From the NCBI GenBank assembly GCA_902626385.1, contig CACOEZ010000006.1, positions 1-64,000 of the forward strand: a DNA stretch of 64,000 bases. Direction: 5' to 3'. Position numbers and translations under genes: made by a program. This DNA comes from an uncultured SAR86 cluster bacterium. Lineage in GTDB: Bacteria > Pseudomonadota > Gammaproteobacteria > Magnimaribacterales > D2472. Of the stretch, positions 46,532 through 54,481 are shown piece by piece; within the stretch, counting starts at the first letter, position 1; each line of letters starts with the position of its first letter. The notes under the pieces are model-generated. The model was not told where the DNA came from. It saw only the letters and a program-made list of their open reading frames with translations, and did no database searches.

Positions 46532-48024
46532 ACAGTATTTCTTTTTATAAATTCCTCGGCTTTATTAAAGATAATATTTTTTCTTTCAGATTTCATATTT
46601 TTAAGAGATCTTGTCATTACAGCAAGACGAGGATTTGATTCAAAGAATTTAATATTATTGTTAACAAATCTCCAATAAAGTCCATCCACAACATCACACC
46701 ATTCCCCTCTAGAATAATTTGACATTCTTAACATGTAACTTGAACCACAAATGTATGGTTTTGTAGAAAATATTCCTCCGTCAGCATACGACCCCATTCC
46801 ATATACATTTGGAACCATCACCCAGTCATAAGCATCAATATACATTTCCATAAACCATCTATACATTTCATTGGGATGAATGCCCGTTAAATTCATAAGA
46901 TTTGCTATGATCATTAATCTATTAATATGATGTGAGTATGCGAATTTTTTCGACTCTTTAATTGCATCATCAAGAGGTGGTATGCCTGTATTACCCTCAT
47001 ACCAATTCTCATTGAGCTTAAGGGAATGCGACCAATAATTTAAGTTTTTATACTGCGGCATATTTTCCCAATAAACACCCTTAATAAATTCTCTCCAACC
47101 AAGTATTTGTCTTATAAAGCCTTCTAGTGAATTTATTGGTATTTCACCATCAGATTCATAATATCTCTTTTGTGCCTTTTGTATACATTTCATTGGATCA
47201 AGCAAACCAGAATTTAAATAAGGTGATAACAAAGAGTGAAACATGAAAGTGTTTTCTTTATTTATAGCGTCTTGGAAGGCACCATAATTCACCAAAAATC
47301 TTTCAATAAAATCGTCAAGTAATATTTCTGCCTCTTTATGAGTAGTTGCCCAATTGAAGTTTTCAAGAGATCCTGTTGCATTTGGAAAACACTCTTCCAC
47401 ATCAACCATTACATCAAAAGTAACCTCATCAGGCTTAATAGTATTTCTTTTTGGTATTTCCTCTTTGAGATGAGAGATACCTTTTCTGTTGTCTTTGTCA
47501 AAATTCCATTTATCACCTACAGGTTTTGAATCTTCATTCATAAAAATATTATATTTTTTTCTTAGCCATCTATAGTAATATTCTTGTATTCTGGTTTTTT
47601 TATCTGAAGCCCAGTTTAAAAAATCGTCTGTTTCAGATATAAATTTAACATCATCTAATACTTCGAGAACAATGTCGTTCGATTGACAAAAAAACATTAA
47701 ATTTTTATAGACATCAAAATCTGAAGGCTTGGAGATTAAAATTTTGTGAAATTTATGCTCTTTATTAATCTTATCAAGATAAGAGGCCATATTTTCTTTT
47801 GAATTCTTTGTAATTTTTTTATGAATTATATTTTTATGTAAATTATTTTTAATAATTTTCCTGAAAGAGCTTATTAAAAATACAATTTTTTGTTTATGAT
47901 GATTTATTTCAAAAAATGTATCTAATGGCTCATAAAATAACAAATAATCATCATTATTCAGATCGCTATATATAGGATTATTTTTAGAAAGCTGATCAGG
48001 TAATATTATTTTAAGAGTTTTCAT
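46528..48024 (-). CDS. cryptochrome/photolyase-related protein (prokaryotic (6-4)/CryB branch)
   Basis: A 498-residue protein of the deoxyribodipyrimidine-photolyase-related (DPRP, FeS-BCP) branch. N-terminus LKIILPDQLSKNNPIYSDL is the antenna-binding-type domain; the FAD domain carries HSLLSPYLNSGLLDP, NSLEGFIRQILGWREFIKGV, HHINRLMIIANLMNLTGIHP and MYIDAYDWVMVPNVYGMGSY. Relatives repair (6-4) photoproducts or sense blue light, and hold a 4Fe-4S cluster on four Cys. Here the expected Y-C-x-x-C-x-Y to C-P-F-N-x-L-Y-W block is shortened to MSNYSRGEWCDVVDGLYW, so two or three ligands are missing. FAD binding is expected; the cluster is doubtful. Confidence 0.88.
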   Translation of the reverse strand: MKTLKIILPDQLSKNNPIYSDLNNDDYLLFYEPLDTFFEINHHKQKIVFLISSFRKIIKNNLHKNIIHKKITKNSKENMASYLDKINKEHKFHKILISKPSDFDVYKNLMFFCQSNDIVLEVLDDVKFISETDDFLNWASDKKTRIQEYYYRWLRKKYNIFMNEDSKPVGDKWNFDKDNRKGISHLKEEIPKRNTIKPDEVTFDVMVDVEECFPNATGSLENFNWATTHKEAEILLDDFIERFLVNYGAFQDAINKENTFMFHSLLSPYLNSGLLDPMKCIQKAQKRYYESDGEIPINSLEGFIRQILGWREFIKGVYWENMPQYKNLNYWSHSLKLNENWYEGNTGIPPLDDAIKESKKFAYSHHINRLMIIANLMNLTGIHPNEMYRWFMEMYIDAYDWVMVPNVYGMGSYADGGIFSTKPYICGSSYMLRMSNYSRGEWCDVVDGLYWRFVNNNIKFFESNPRLAVMTRSLKNMKSERKNIIFNKAEEFIKRNTV

Positions 48025-48068
48025 ATAATCTTTGAATCGCTATTTTAATGCATTTTAGATGTATAGGT

Positions 48069-48097
48069 TTGACAATATTGTGTCATGCATGTAACAT
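48069..48097 (+). promoter_or_regulatory. putative promoter of the 29-residue protein gene
   Basis: TTGACA (48069-48074) and TAACAT (48092-48097), 17-base spacer. It would start transcription about 30 bases before the small gene. Confidence 0.5.
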
Positions 48098-48134
48098 TTG
48101 TCACAGTTTTGTAACAAATATTAAAGGATTTCTA

Positions 48135-48224
48135 ATGAGTATATTAAAAACACAATGGTCTCGTTTCCATGAGTTTATGAAGTCCGGCAGGATTCATAAA
48201 GTTTGGAATTCAATGGCACGTTAA
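48135..48224 (+). CDS. 29-residue basic small protein
   Basis: A short frame with a good ribosome binding site (AAAGGA, seven bases before the ATG), a promoter-like pair upstream and a strong terminator 16 bases after its stop, so it looks like an independent small gene. The product begins MSILKTQWSRFHEFMKSG and ends in SMAR; it is rich in Trp, His, Lys and Arg and would form one amphipathic helix. I do not recognise it. The alternative is that the transcript acts as a small RNA and the frame is incidental. Confidence 0.6.
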   Translation: MSILKTQWSRFHEFMKSGRIHKVWNSMAR

Positions 48225-48240
48225 AAAAGATTTATTTTTA

Positions 48241-48271
48241 AAAAACCCAACATATGTTTGGGTTTTTTTTT
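48241..48271 (+). terminator. intrinsic terminator after the 29-residue protein
   Basis: Stem AAAAACCCAA / TTGGGTTTTT, loop CATATGT, followed by further T. Confidence 0.9.
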
Positions 48272-48318
48272 GGAGAATCATATTATTTTAAATTTGTTAG
48301 CAATATAATATTTGGCCA

Positions 48319-49059
48319 GTGAATATCTTATTAAAAATTCATCCTATTTTTATCTGCTTAATAATTATTTTTGGATGCAGTAATGAAAATTCTGACGCAG
48401 TTGATTTTAACAAGCTAATAAAACCTGACTTTGCATTTACTACTTATTTTCTAAACTGCAGTTTAAAAAATGATTCATCGCTTCTAGAATTAGAGTCTTT
48501 TTTTTCAAGTTTTAATAAAGCTAAAAAAAATAAGTACTTAGGCTCCTCAAATTTATTCTTATACTTTCCAGACTCTTTGTATCTTGATACTTTTGTCTTA
48601 AATTTAGTCAATACGGATGAGGAAAATACTTATTCAAACTTCATAAAAGATCTAAGTGATGATGGTTTTGACAAGCTCGCGTCTTGCAACTTTAATACTG
48701 ACAGTGAAAAAGGGATAAAAATTTTATCTTCTAAAAACTTAATTCAAAATGAAAATTTCTCGTCTGAAATTTTAAGATGTAAATATAAGGATGGATATAA
48801 TTTTGCCACTTTTAGAGTTTCTATCGATAAGTTTACGGAATTTTTAGACCGCAAGGATTTTGATTATGAGGTCATTTATGCGGAAAATGAAAATTCAAAC
48901 AATTTTTTATGGATTAATAATTTTTATTCTCAAGATTATTCGAAATATATTCTTGAAAATTGGCAAACTTCTGATGAAGCTCTTCAGATTAAAAAAGAAT
49001 TTACCGAAAATGCTCAATGTATTGATTCAAGATTTTACAAGGTTTTCAAAGTAATCTGA
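48319..49059 (+). CDS. lipoprotein of the duplicated barrel-like family
   Basis: A 246-residue predicted lipoprotein starting at GTG. The signal ends in lipobox IFGC (Cys at about residue 20). Two similar halves follow. The first has FAFTTYFLNCSLKNDSSLLE; the second has SSEILRCKYKDGYNFATFRV and NNFLWINNFYSQDYSKY. The second-half pattern (Cys, x-x-x-G, 50 residues, F-[LV]-W-[ILV]) is shared with the lipoprotein at 49193 and the exported protein at 29879, which argues for common ancestry. Function unknown. No clear ribosome binding site. Confidence 0.72.
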   Translation: MNILLKIHPIFICLIIIFGCSNENSDAVDFNKLIKPDFAFTTYFLNCSLKNDSSLLELESFFSSFNKAKKNKYLGSSNLFLYFPDSLYLDTFVLNLVNTDEENTYSNFIKDLSDDGFDKLASCNFNTDSEKGIKILSSKNLIQNENFSSEILRCKYKDGYNFATFRVSIDKFTEFLDRKDFDYEVIYAENENSNNFLWINNFYSQDYSKYILENWQTSDEALQIKKEFTENAQCIDSRFYKVFKVI

Positions 49060-49116
49060 TTAATAAAAGAAATAGTGAGCAAAATAATCTCATTTTGATT
49101 ATAATTCCACGACGAT

Positions 49117-49192
49117 GCGGGTGTGGTGTTAACGGCTAGCACAATAGCCTTCCAAGCTATTGGTACGGGTTCGAATCCCGTCACCCGCTCCA
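49117..49192 (+). tRNA. tRNA-Gly (TCC anticodon)
   Basis: 76 bases with encoded CCA; acceptor GCGGGTG/CACCCGC, anticodon stem ATAGC/GCTAT enclosing CTTCCAA, T-arm GGTTCGAATCC. A TATAAT box (49100-49105) lies 11 bases upstream. The 3' end directly abuts the stop codon of the convergent lipoprotein gene. Confidence 0.97.
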
Positions 49193-49948
49193 TTAACTTC
49201 TTATTTGAGTTCCTTTGAAGCTTATACCTTCTAAATTTTGATTTTGGTTACAAGATACCATTGCTTGAGCTTTTGCAGGTAAGTCTGTAGCCTCCCAAAT
49301 TGCAGTATCTGATGCCTTATCTTCATCAGAACCCCATAGATCTAGCCAAACAAAATCCGGCTTAGGATCAGCTGGCTCAAATGTTGGCTCAAGTAAAACA
49401 TACCAATGATAATCTGAGAAATTTTCAATTTTTGCTAAATCAGATCGATATGAATCAAGATCAATCATTGAATAACCTTCGTTAAAGTTACAAAAGAAGA
49501 ATGAATTTACAAATGAACCTGTATCATTTGTCTTCTTCGGAACTCTGCCAGTAGTAATGTCAAAGAGATATACATTATTTAAATCATATTGCATGATTCC
49601 CTCAATGGCCTTATCCCAATCTGCTTGGTAGCTAGAGCCTGACCATGTATTCCAACACTCATCTCTAGCTGATTGAGATGTCCATAAATGCACCCAAATA
49701 AAATCATAGCCATCATTAGCGACTTCAGGGGTGAGAATATTTGCTCCATTTAAACTGCATTGCATGTCATCAAGCATTTGGTTCCATGTATTTACTGCAT
49801 TTGCTAAATTATCAGCAGAGAAGTTAGGTCCAGCTTTCATCCATGTATACTCAACCATGGATTGAGAATTAGATTGTTCATTATTTTTAGTTTGAGTGCA
49901 TGCTCCAATTAAAAAGATTGTTGTAACGAGTAAAGTAATTTTTTTCAT
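49193..49948 (-). CDS. lipoprotein of the duplicated barrel-like family
   Basis: A 251-residue predicted lipoprotein (signal MKKITLLVTTIFLIGAC, Cys at residue 17). The mature part has two related halves: VEYTWMKAGPNFSADNLANA with YDFIWVHLWTSQSARDECWN, and NSFFFCNFNEGYSMIDLDSY with PDFVWLDLWGSDEDKASDTA. The D-F-[IV]-W-[LV]-x-L-W motif occurs once per half. By pattern it is a paralogue of the proteins at 29879 and 48319. No catalytic residues are recognisable; a periplasmic binding or cofactor-free enzyme role is guesswork. Confidence 0.8.
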   Translation of the reverse strand: MKKITLLVTTIFLIGACTQTKNNEQSNSQSMVEYTWMKAGPNFSADNLANAVNTWNQMLDDMQCSLNGANILTPEVANDGYDFIWVHLWTSQSARDECWNTWSGSSYQADWDKAIEGIMQYDLNNVYLFDITTGRVPKKTNDTGSFVNSFFFCNFNEGYSMIDLDSYRSDLAKIENFSDYHWYVLLEPTFEPADPKPDFVWLDLWGSDEDKASDTAIWEATDLPAKAQAMVSCNQNQNLEGISFKGTQIRS

Positions 49949-50014
49949 AATTTTATATATTTGTTTTATGTTCTATATTTATAACATATTTATGGATGAA
50001 GAATTATATTTTTT

Positions 50015-50043
50015 AAAAAAAAGCAGGCCTTTGACCTGCTTTT
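50015..50043 (-). terminator. intrinsic terminator of the prepilin peptidase gene
   Basis: Stem AAAAGCAGG (50019-50027) / CCTGCTTTT (50035-50043). On the minus strand the left A run becomes the T tail, about 45 bases after the prepilin peptidase stop. Confidence 0.8.
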
Positions 50044-50089
50044 AAGACCTAGGGGATATGAATTTAAGAGGATATTCAAAGGCCTTCAT

Positions 50090-50941
50090 TTATAAGACTA
50101 TAAAATTTTGAAAAAGTTCAAATCTTTTAATAAAAAAATATAAAATTCCACCTAATATAATGAAAGATCCTAATGGCAATTCTTTTTGATTAAGCGTCCG
50201 TTTGAAAATATAGTAAATAATACCTAAACTCGCAGCCATAAAAAGGACTGGGCCTAAGGATAAAGGGCCGATAATACTTCCAATTCCTCCAAGCAAGATA
50301 AAATCTCCTCCACCAATACCATCAATATTGTTAAAAAATCTATAAATAGAGTTTACGATCCATAAAAATGAATATCCGCATATAAAACCTATCAATGAAA
50401 ACATTAATGGAGTTATGTCAAAAAATAATATAGTGGAATCAGTAGCAAAATTAAAAAATATATTGCCAGTAAATCCAAGAACAAGAATGCTTAAATTTAA
50501 TGGTAGCGGTAAATATAAATACGTTAGATCAAGAAAAAATAGAATATAAAAAACTGTAAATATGAGAAACAGATATATTGAAAAAATAGAGATTCCATAC
50601 TCATTAAAAATCATTATGCCGACTAAGTAGAATATAGCCTCTGTTAGCGGATAGAATATAGAAATATTCTTTTTACATTTTTGACATTTACCAAACTGTT
50701 TTAAATATCCAACAATCGGGATTAAATTAATAAGGCTTATATTTTTTTTACAATTCTTACAGTTGGATCTTCTAAACAATATATTTGAAATTTTAAGACT
50801 AATTGATGGCTCTAACCTCAATATTAAAGTTGAAACAAAACTACCTATTGATAAAAAAAGCAATGAGAGAAGAACGACTTCAAATAAATTAACTTGGGAA
50901 ATAAAAGAGCTATTATTTGAAAAGTTATATATATTGCTCAA
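50090..50941 (-). CDS. gspO: type 4 prepilin peptidase/methylase
   Basis: A 283-residue inner-membrane aspartic protease (PilD/GspO) that cleaves and N-methylates prepilins and pseudopilins. Visible: an N-terminal helix (FEVVLLSLLFLSIGSFVSTLI), the zinc-binding loop with two pairs CKNC and CKKC/CQKC (residues about 61-90), several helices, the first catalytic-Asp region FLDLTYLYLP and the second in GIGGGDFILLGGIGS (GxGD motif). The usual L-P-D is L-P-L here and the usual Lys after GD is Phe-Ile, modest deviations. It should process GspG and GspH encoded at 63 kb. Confidence 0.9.
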   Translation of the reverse strand: MSNIYNFSNNSSFISQVNLFEVVLLSLLFLSIGSFVSTLILRLEPSISLKISNILFRRSNCKNCKKNISLINLIPIVGYLKQFGKCQKCKKNISIFYPLTEAIFYLVGIMIFNEYGISIFSIYLFLIFTVFYILFFLDLTYLYLPLPLNLSILVLGFTGNIFFNFATDSTILFFDITPLMFSLIGFICGYSFLWIVNSIYRFFNNIDGIGGGDFILLGGIGSIIGPLSLGPVLFMAASLGIIYYIFKRTLNQKELPLGSFIILGGILYFFIKRFELFQNFIVL

Positions 50942-51024
50942 TTTACTTTTTTCTTGTTATATAGAAACAAAATAAAAGAAGAAGAACTACTGGAAGTGCA
51001 TAAGCACCGATAATCATTAATTTA

Positions 51025-52770
51025 TCAATCATTTATATTACCTGAAGCAAATGCATCTGGCCTTCTAAAGTCGCCATATCCTGAAAAAGTCCCATTTTTA
51101 AGCATTATAGTCTGAATACAAGTTAATGGATTCGATACTTTTAACTCATAGCCAATATTTGATAATTCTTTATTTAAATTGTCCTCAATAGAAAATTCAA
51201 CTTCTAATATATCTGGTTGCCATTGATGATGTATTCGTTTTGCATAAGTTGCTTCTTCAAGATTCATTTCAAAATCTACGATGTTCAATATAGATTGAAG
51301 TACTGCTGAAATAATCCTTGCTCCACCAGGACTTCCGGTTGTAAAAAAAAGTTCATTGTTTTTCATGACTATTGTCGGTGTCATTGAGCTAAGTGGTCTT
51401 TTATATGGTGCAATTTCATTTGCTTTTGCTCCAAGTAAGCCAAATTGATTAGGTATGCCTGGGGCTGAAGAAAAATCATCCATTTCATTGTTCATTAAAA
51501 TACCTGTGCCTTCAATTACAACTCCAGACCCAAAAGTAGAATTTAAAGTATATGTTGAGGAGACTACGTTTCCATACTTATCAGCAACTGAGAAATGAGT
51601 TGTCTCAGAACTTTCGTTATCTATGTACATTCCAGGATTTATATCAGATGAGTCTACAGATATACCAAATTGTATATTTTGTGAAATACTATTTGCATAT
51701 GATTTGCTTGTTAGTTTACTCAAAGGAACATCATAAAAATCGGGGTCGCCTAAATACTCAGATCTATCTGCATAGGCATATTTCATAGTTTCCGCAAGAA
51801 GATTTATATATTTACTAGAATTATGCTCGAAAGAACTAAGATCGTAATTTTCCAATACATTTAACATTTGGATTATATGAACTCCTCCAGAAGAAGGAGG
51901 ACCCATCGTTATTATTTGTAAATTACGATAGTCTGATTTAAGAGGCTCTCTCCATATTGCTTCATAGTTGCTGAGATCATGGAGCGATATGAGTCCACCA
52001 TTTTTTTTCATTGATGATGATATTTTTTGTGCAATGGCGCCTTTATAAAAACCATCTCTTCCATTAGTAGAAATAGTTTTAAGGGTATTTGCTAAATCCT
52101 TCTGTATAAGATTATTTTTAAAGTCAGGATAATCAGCTAGAAAGATTTTTTTTGTTTCTTCAAAATAAGATAGTTTTTCGTGATATGTTCTAAGAACATT
52201 TGACATATAAGGCGATATTTGAAACCCATTCTCAGCATAATGAATAGCATCCTCTAGAAGATCTTCCCATGGAAGTGATCCAAATTTTTGGTGAACTTCC
52301 CACAAGCCAGCAACAGTTCCTGGAACACCACTCGAAAGATAACCAAAAGTTGATAATTTTTGATCATTAAAAGATCCATCATCTTTTAAATACATGTCTC
52401 TGTTCGACAGTTTTGGAGCTTTTTCTCTGTAGTCTATTGAATATGATTTTTGAGTTTCATCATGAAACATTACCATAAAACCACCTCCACCTATATTTCC
52501 AGCCCTAGGTAGAACAACTGCGAGCGTAAAACCAATTGCAATAGATGCATCAAATGCATTACCGCCTTTGTTTAGAATTTTTTCACCAACTTCAGTTGCA
52601 ATAAAATGTTGTGTTGTAACCATTCCATTTTTGCCATAAGAAATTCCTTTCTGAGCAGGAGAATAACTATTTTTTAATGAATAAATAGGTGTCGAATTTA
52701 TATAAGAAGAGCTTATAAAAAAGACAATTAGAAAAAATGGGAAAATAAATTTTCTAAGCTGAAGATTCAT
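51025..52770 (-). CDS. ggt: gamma-glutamyltransferase (glutathione hydrolase)
   Basis: A 581-residue periplasmic N-terminal-nucleophile enzyme that cleaves gamma-glutamyl bonds, for instance of glutathione. The start is set at 52770, inside the end of the acyl-CoA synthetase gene, because it opens a signal peptide (MNLQLRKFIFPFFLIVFFIS); a longer frame from 52836 lacks one. Signatures: GMVTTQHFIATEVGEKIL, GNIGGGGFMVMFHD, GPPSSGGVHIIQMLNVLENY, the autocleavage/nucleophile Thr in SSETTHFSVADKYGN, LMNNEMDDFS and RPLSSMTPTIV to GSPGGARIISAV. Large and small subunits arise by self-cleavage before that Thr. Confidence 0.95.
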   Translation of the reverse strand: MNLQLRKFIFPFFLIVFFISSSYINSTPIYSLKNSYSPAQKGISYGKNGMVTTQHFIATEVGEKILNKGGNAFDASIAIGFTLAVVLPRAGNIGGGGFMVMFHDETQKSYSIDYREKAPKLSNRDMYLKDDGSFNDQKLSTFGYLSSGVPGTVAGLWEVHQKFGSLPWEDLLEDAIHYAENGFQISPYMSNVLRTYHEKLSYFEETKKIFLADYPDFKNNLIQKDLANTLKTISTNGRDGFYKGAIAQKISSSMKKNGGLISLHDLSNYEAIWREPLKSDYRNLQIITMGPPSSGGVHIIQMLNVLENYDLSSFEHNSSKYINLLAETMKYAYADRSEYLGDPDFYDVPLSKLTSKSYANSISQNIQFGISVDSSDINPGMYIDNESSETTHFSVADKYGNVVSSTYTLNSTFGSGVVIEGTGILMNNEMDDFSSAPGIPNQFGLLGAKANEIAPYKRPLSSMTPTIVMKNNELFFTTGSPGGARIISAVLQSILNIVDFEMNLEEATYAKRIHHQWQPDILEVEFSIEDNLNKELSNIGYELKVSNPLTCIQTIMLKNGTFSGYGDFRRPDAFASGNIND

Positions 52771-54373
52771 TCGCGACATTTTTTGCCCATTTGTAGTTTG
52801 CTTTACCATTTGGAGCTCGTTGAACTTCGTCAACAAATATCACTTTCTTAGGAAGTTTATATCCGGCTATAAACTCTCTCGTAGAATCAACGAGTGCTTC
52901 TTCACTTACATCTTTATTTTTTTCAAGTGAAACTACTGCAACTACCTTTTGACCAAATTTAGGATCATCTATTCCGACAACTAAACAATCGAACACTTCG
53001 TTATTTCTTTTAATTGCTTCTTCTACTTCTTCGGGATAGATCTTTTCACCTGCAGAGTTAATACAATTACTTCCTCTGCCTAGGAGGGTTATCGTTCCAT
53101 CATCTTCAAGTTTTGCATAATCGCCAGGGAAACTATATCTGACACCATTAACTTCTTTGAATGTTTCCGCAGACTTCTTCTCATCTTTATAATAACCGAC
53201 TGGCACAAGACCACTTGTACCAATAAGACCTATTTTTTTTGAACCCGGTTGGAGAATTTCGCCGTCATCTGAAATTACAATAACACCAGGATTAAGAGAA
53301 AATTTTGCTGTCTTTGGAGGATTTTCTCTTGTAGATACTGAACTACCCATTCCGCCTTCAGTTGACCCCATTGTATCCATAAGCTGCATATCATGATGTT
53401 TTAAAAGACCATTTTTCACTTCCTCACTCCACATTACCCCACTTGAGATAATTACATTGACTGAGCTTAGATCATATGGCTTTCCAGATTCTTCAGCTCT
53501 ATCAAGAGCATCTAACATAGGCTTAGCAAAAGCATCTCCTACGATTACTATATTTGAAGTTTGTGTATCTTCAACTTGAGTCCATAATTGATCTGCATCA
53601 AATCCAAGATTTCTTGATGTAATAGCTGTTCCTCCCAAAAGTAAGGGTAAAAAAGCACCTAGCCACATACCAGTTCCATGCATCAAAGGACATCCAATAA
53701 GACTTCTTATAAATGTATTATCTTTTTTGAAATTATGAATTTGTTCTTCTAGATTATTAATATCTTCAGGCACGTTGTAGCCCATTGCTTTTAATGTTCT
53801 AAAAAGGAAAACCAGAAACTCTCCTTGTTTGTACATAACTCCTTTTGGCATCCCAGTTGTACCACCTGTATATAGCATATAAATAGTTTCTGGATCTCTA
53901 TCAATTCTTTCCATTGGAGAACATGAATTCAGTAAATCCTCAAATTTTAATGAATCTGGAAAATGTGATTCAGTGCCATCCGATATTTCAATCCACGCTT
54001 TAATATTGGGAAGAGAATTTGAGATTTCTTTTATTCTGGAGCTATAGCAAGCATGATAAAAAACTGCTTCAGAATCTGAATTATCTAATAAGTAAATAAG
54101 TTCTTCTGCGACATATCGATAATTTACATTTATTGGAACCCCGCCGATTTTAAAAATAGCATTTTGACCAATAAGATATTCATTTGAATTATTTAAGTAC
54201 AAGCCTGCTTTTGAATTTGCCTTCAAACCAGCATTTGAGAGAGCAGTTGCAATCTTGCTTGATTTCTCATCGTATTCTTTCCAGGATACAATTTCATCAC
54301 CACATATGAGAGCATTATTTTCAGGAACAATATCAGATATCATTTCCCAAACTGAAGCAAAATCAAGATTCAT
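52754..54373 (-). CDS. acyl-CoA synthetase (AMP-forming)
   Basis: A 539-residue adenylate-forming ligase that activates a carboxylic acid with ATP and joins it to CoA. Motifs: the P-loop MLYTGGTTGMPKGVMYKQGE (residue about 170), NVIISSGVMWSEEVK, MDTMGSTEGGMGSS (A5), the hinge region GDYAKLEDDGTITLLGRGSN and the catalytic Lys near the end in RAPNGKANYKWA. It resembles the FadD3/steroid-or-fatty-acid CoA-ligase branch, but the substrate cannot be deduced. ggt begins inside its last codons. A second ligase lies divergently at 54482. Confidence 0.92.
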   Translation of the reverse strand: MNLDFASVWEMISDIVPENNALICGDEIVSWKEYDEKSSKIATALSNAGLKANSKAGLYLNNSNEYLIGQNAIFKIGGVPINVNYRYVAEELIYLLDNSDSEAVFYHACYSSRIKEISNSLPNIKAWIEISDGTESHFPDSLKFEDLLNSCSPMERIDRDPETIYMLYTGGTTGMPKGVMYKQGEFLVFLFRTLKAMGYNVPEDINNLEEQIHNFKKDNTFIRSLIGCPLMHGTGMWLGAFLPLLLGGTAITSRNLGFDADQLWTQVEDTQTSNIVIVGDAFAKPMLDALDRAEESGKPYDLSSVNVIISSGVMWSEEVKNGLLKHHDMQLMDTMGSTEGGMGSSVSTRENPPKTAKFSLNPGVIVISDDGEILQPGSKKIGLIGTSGLVPVGYYKDEKKSAETFKEVNGVRYSFPGDYAKLEDDGTITLLGRGSNCINSAGEKIYPEEVEEAIKRNNEVFDCLVVGIDDPKFGQKVVAVVSLEKNKDVSEEALVDSTREFIAGYKLPKKVIFVDEVQRAPNGKANYKWAKNVANESSA

Positions 54374-54481
54374 AAGAACTCCTTCTAAACAAAATTTTTA
54401 ATACTAACTATAAAAATATTAGTATCGCATTATTTACTAATCTAATAGTAAAATATCGTAAATACATAATAAAGAAATTTT

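Noticed and set aside
50058-50111. A 17-codon frame beginning at 50058
   Set aside because: No ribosome binding site, and it runs into the 3' end of the prepilin peptidase gene on the opposite strand.
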